Shown here: positions 63,275 to 64,000 of the stretch, piece after piece
How the letters are laid out: the number at the start of each line of letters is the position of its first letter
Numbering within the stretch: the first letter of the stretch is position 1
NCBI GenBank assembly: GCA_027484145.1
Contig: JAIXUH010000026.1
Coordinates: 664,533-728,532 of the forward strand
Length of the DNA: 64,000 nt
Direction: 5' to 3'
Source: Rhodobacter sp.
GTDB lineage: Bacteria; Pseudomonadota; Alphaproteobacteria; Rhodobacterales; Rhodobacteraceae
Translations under genes and position numbers: made by a program
The notes under the pieces: generated by a model
What the model was told of the DNA's origin: nothing
Databases searched by the model: none
What the model saw: the letters and a program-made list of their open reading frames with translations, nothing else

Positions 63275-63349
63275 TCAGTTGCGGTCCTTGTCGACAATCT
63301 TGCCCTTGGAGATCCACGGCATCATGGCGTGCAGTCTCGCGACCTTCAC
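63275..63349 (-). pseudogene. ilvC: Decayed duplicate of the ilvC 3' end
   Basis: On the minus strand this reads [28 protein letters not shown], matching the last 24 codons of the intact ilvC at 63752 ([24 protein letters not shown]). The DNA is about 80 percent identical over 70 bases by eye. The rest of the duplicate gene is missing. It lies next to the AT-rich two-gene cassette and overlaps the stop of the small gene at 63346. Confidence 0.85.
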
Positions 63350-63663
63350 CGCTCAACCCCCCATCCCCCCTCACACGCCAGATGGCGGAAGCGGATGGTG
63401 CAGGTTGTGAGGCTGCCGTCGGGGAGGCGGTAGGTGAAGCGGTAGCCGAAGAGGATGCCTTCGCCGCCCATGCCTTGCGCCTCGCCCTTTGCCGCGTGTG
63501 TGCCGGGGGTGGCGATGGGGATGCGGTGGCCGTCGGCGGTGCGGATCAGGGCGCGGGGCGGGTGGTTTGCAACCTCGGCCAAGGCCTGTGCCGCGCCGAT
63601 GTTGGTGAGCAGACCCCAGCCGATGGCGGCGGCGATCAGGGCAATGATGATCCATTTCTGCAT
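63346..63663 (-). CDS. Small secreted or membrane-anchored protein
   Basis: 105 residues. A hydrophobic N-terminal segment (M-Q-K-W-I-I-I-A-L-I-A-A-A-I-G) could be a signal or anchor. The rest has L-F-G-Y-R-F-T-Y-R-L-P-D-G and C-T-I-R-F-R-H-L-A-C, with one likely disulfide. No family recognised. It is flanked by the ilvC remnant on one side and the intact ilvC terminator on the other. Confidence 0.6.
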   Translation of the reverse strand: MQKWIIIALIAAAIGWGLLTNIGAAQALAEVANHPPRALIRTADGHRIPIATPGTHAAKGEAQGMGGEGILFGYRFTYRLPDGSLTTCTIRFRHLACEGGWGVER

Positions 63664-63703
63664 GACAGACCCCGGACAGATGCGCGGGGAGGCTGGCATG
63701 AAA

Positions 63704-63728
63704 AAAGGGCGCCGCTGGGGCGCCCTTT
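63704..63728 (-). terminator. Terminator of ilvC
   Basis: A 10-bp stem (63704-63713 with 63719-63728) followed on the minus strand by TTTTTT. It lies 23 bases past the ilvC stop. Confidence 0.9.
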
Positions 63729-63751
63729 GGGTGGTGCGGTGACGGGCGCGA

Positions 63752-64000
63752 TCAGTTGCGCGATTTGTCGACCATTTTGCCCTTGGAAATCCATGGCATC
63801 ATGGCGCGCAGCTTTTCGCCGACCTTTTCGATCTGGTGTTCGTCGTTGATGCGGCGGGTCGCCTTGAAGAAGGGCTGGCCAACGGCGTTTTCCTGCATGA
63901 AGTCGCGCACGAACTTGCCGGTCTGGATGTCTTTCAGCACGGCTTTCATGCGGGCCTTGGTCTCATCATAAGGCAGGATGCGCGGGCCCGAGACGTATTC
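63752..64000 (-). CDS. ilvC: Ketol-acid reductoisomerase, 3' part only
   Basis: 83 codons at the window edge encode the KARI C-terminus, reading E-Y-V-S-G-P-R-I-L, then [12 protein letters not shown] and A-M-M-P-W-I-S. The enzyme makes branched-chain amino acids. The gene continues beyond the window. Its 3' end exists in a second, decayed copy at 63275-63349. Confidence 0.95.
   Translation of the reverse strand, partial: EYVSGPRILPYDETKARMKAVLKDIQTGKFVRDFMQENAVGQPFFKATRRINDEHQIEKVGEKLRAMMPWISKGKMVDKSRN

Noticed and set aside
63165..63374. 70-codon N-terminal extension of the HARE-domain gene
   Set aside because: It reads through the ilvC remnant in another frame and lies outside the HARE domain; the domain begins at the TTG at 63164.
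63199..63849. Plus-strand open frame with two internal repeats of C-P-W-x-S-x-A-S-W-R-A
   Set aside because: The repeat is only the antisense of the two ilvC 3' ends; no independent gene is supported.

Overview
The window is a gene-dense, G+C-rich stretch of chromosome from an alphaproteobacterium, most likely of the Rhodobacteraceae/Paracoccaceae (Rhodobacterales). The gene content supports this: an F1-ATPase zeta inhibitor, an SspB-fumC-DUF4169-RHH cluster, a DUF6446 gene between glyQ and glyS, an apparently split MetH, a SAM-II riboswitch before metZ, and an RNase E with a long charged insert. The genus cannot be fixed from the sequence. I see no rRNA, tRNA, CRISPR array, insertion sequence or replication origin. 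The right end cuts through ilvC.

Layout. 1-5.3 kb: corrinoid protein, radical SAM protein, homocysteine methyltransferase (two likely parts of a split methionine synthase) and an MprF-like lipid aminoacyltransferase. 5.3-10.4 kb: ATPase inhibitor, purC, purS, a P450/hydrolase pair and ccdA. 10.5-18 kb: RNase E, PPK2 and a DctB/DctD-type two-component pair. 18-28.1 kb: purQ, a zinc alcohol dehydrogenase, the sspB-fumC-DUF4169 group, a chromate module and an mtnP-...-apt salvage operon. 28.3-36.5 kb: small exported and metabolic genes, then ptsP, lysC, an SDR and purD. 36.5-47.7 kb: xseA, an AlkB-like hydroxylase, ftsY, an EamA transporter, ispZ, riboswitch-controlled metZ, folE2 and trkH. 47.7-56.9 kb: a degenerate trypsin-fold SPOR protein, glyQ-DUF6446-glyS, a PPDK-like enzyme and a SleB hydrolase. 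57-60.3 kb: folB-folP-glmM.

The clearest accessory region is 60.8-63.3 kb. It is visibly AT-richer than the rest and holds two genes on the minus strand: a HARE-winged-helix protein with a NUDIX-like C-terminus, and an alpha-helical repeat protein with a glycine-rich strand segment and a hydrophobic C-terminal helix. Beside it lies a decayed second copy of the 3' end of ilvC, a mark of recombination. I propose the pair as a candidate undescribed sensor/effector (possibly defence) module.

Functional links: methionine and one-carbon metabolism recurs (split MetH parts, metZ under a SAM-II element, MTA phosphorylase with APT, folE2 under a probable folate-sensing leader, folB and folP). Purine genes purC, purS, purQ and purD are present but scattered.
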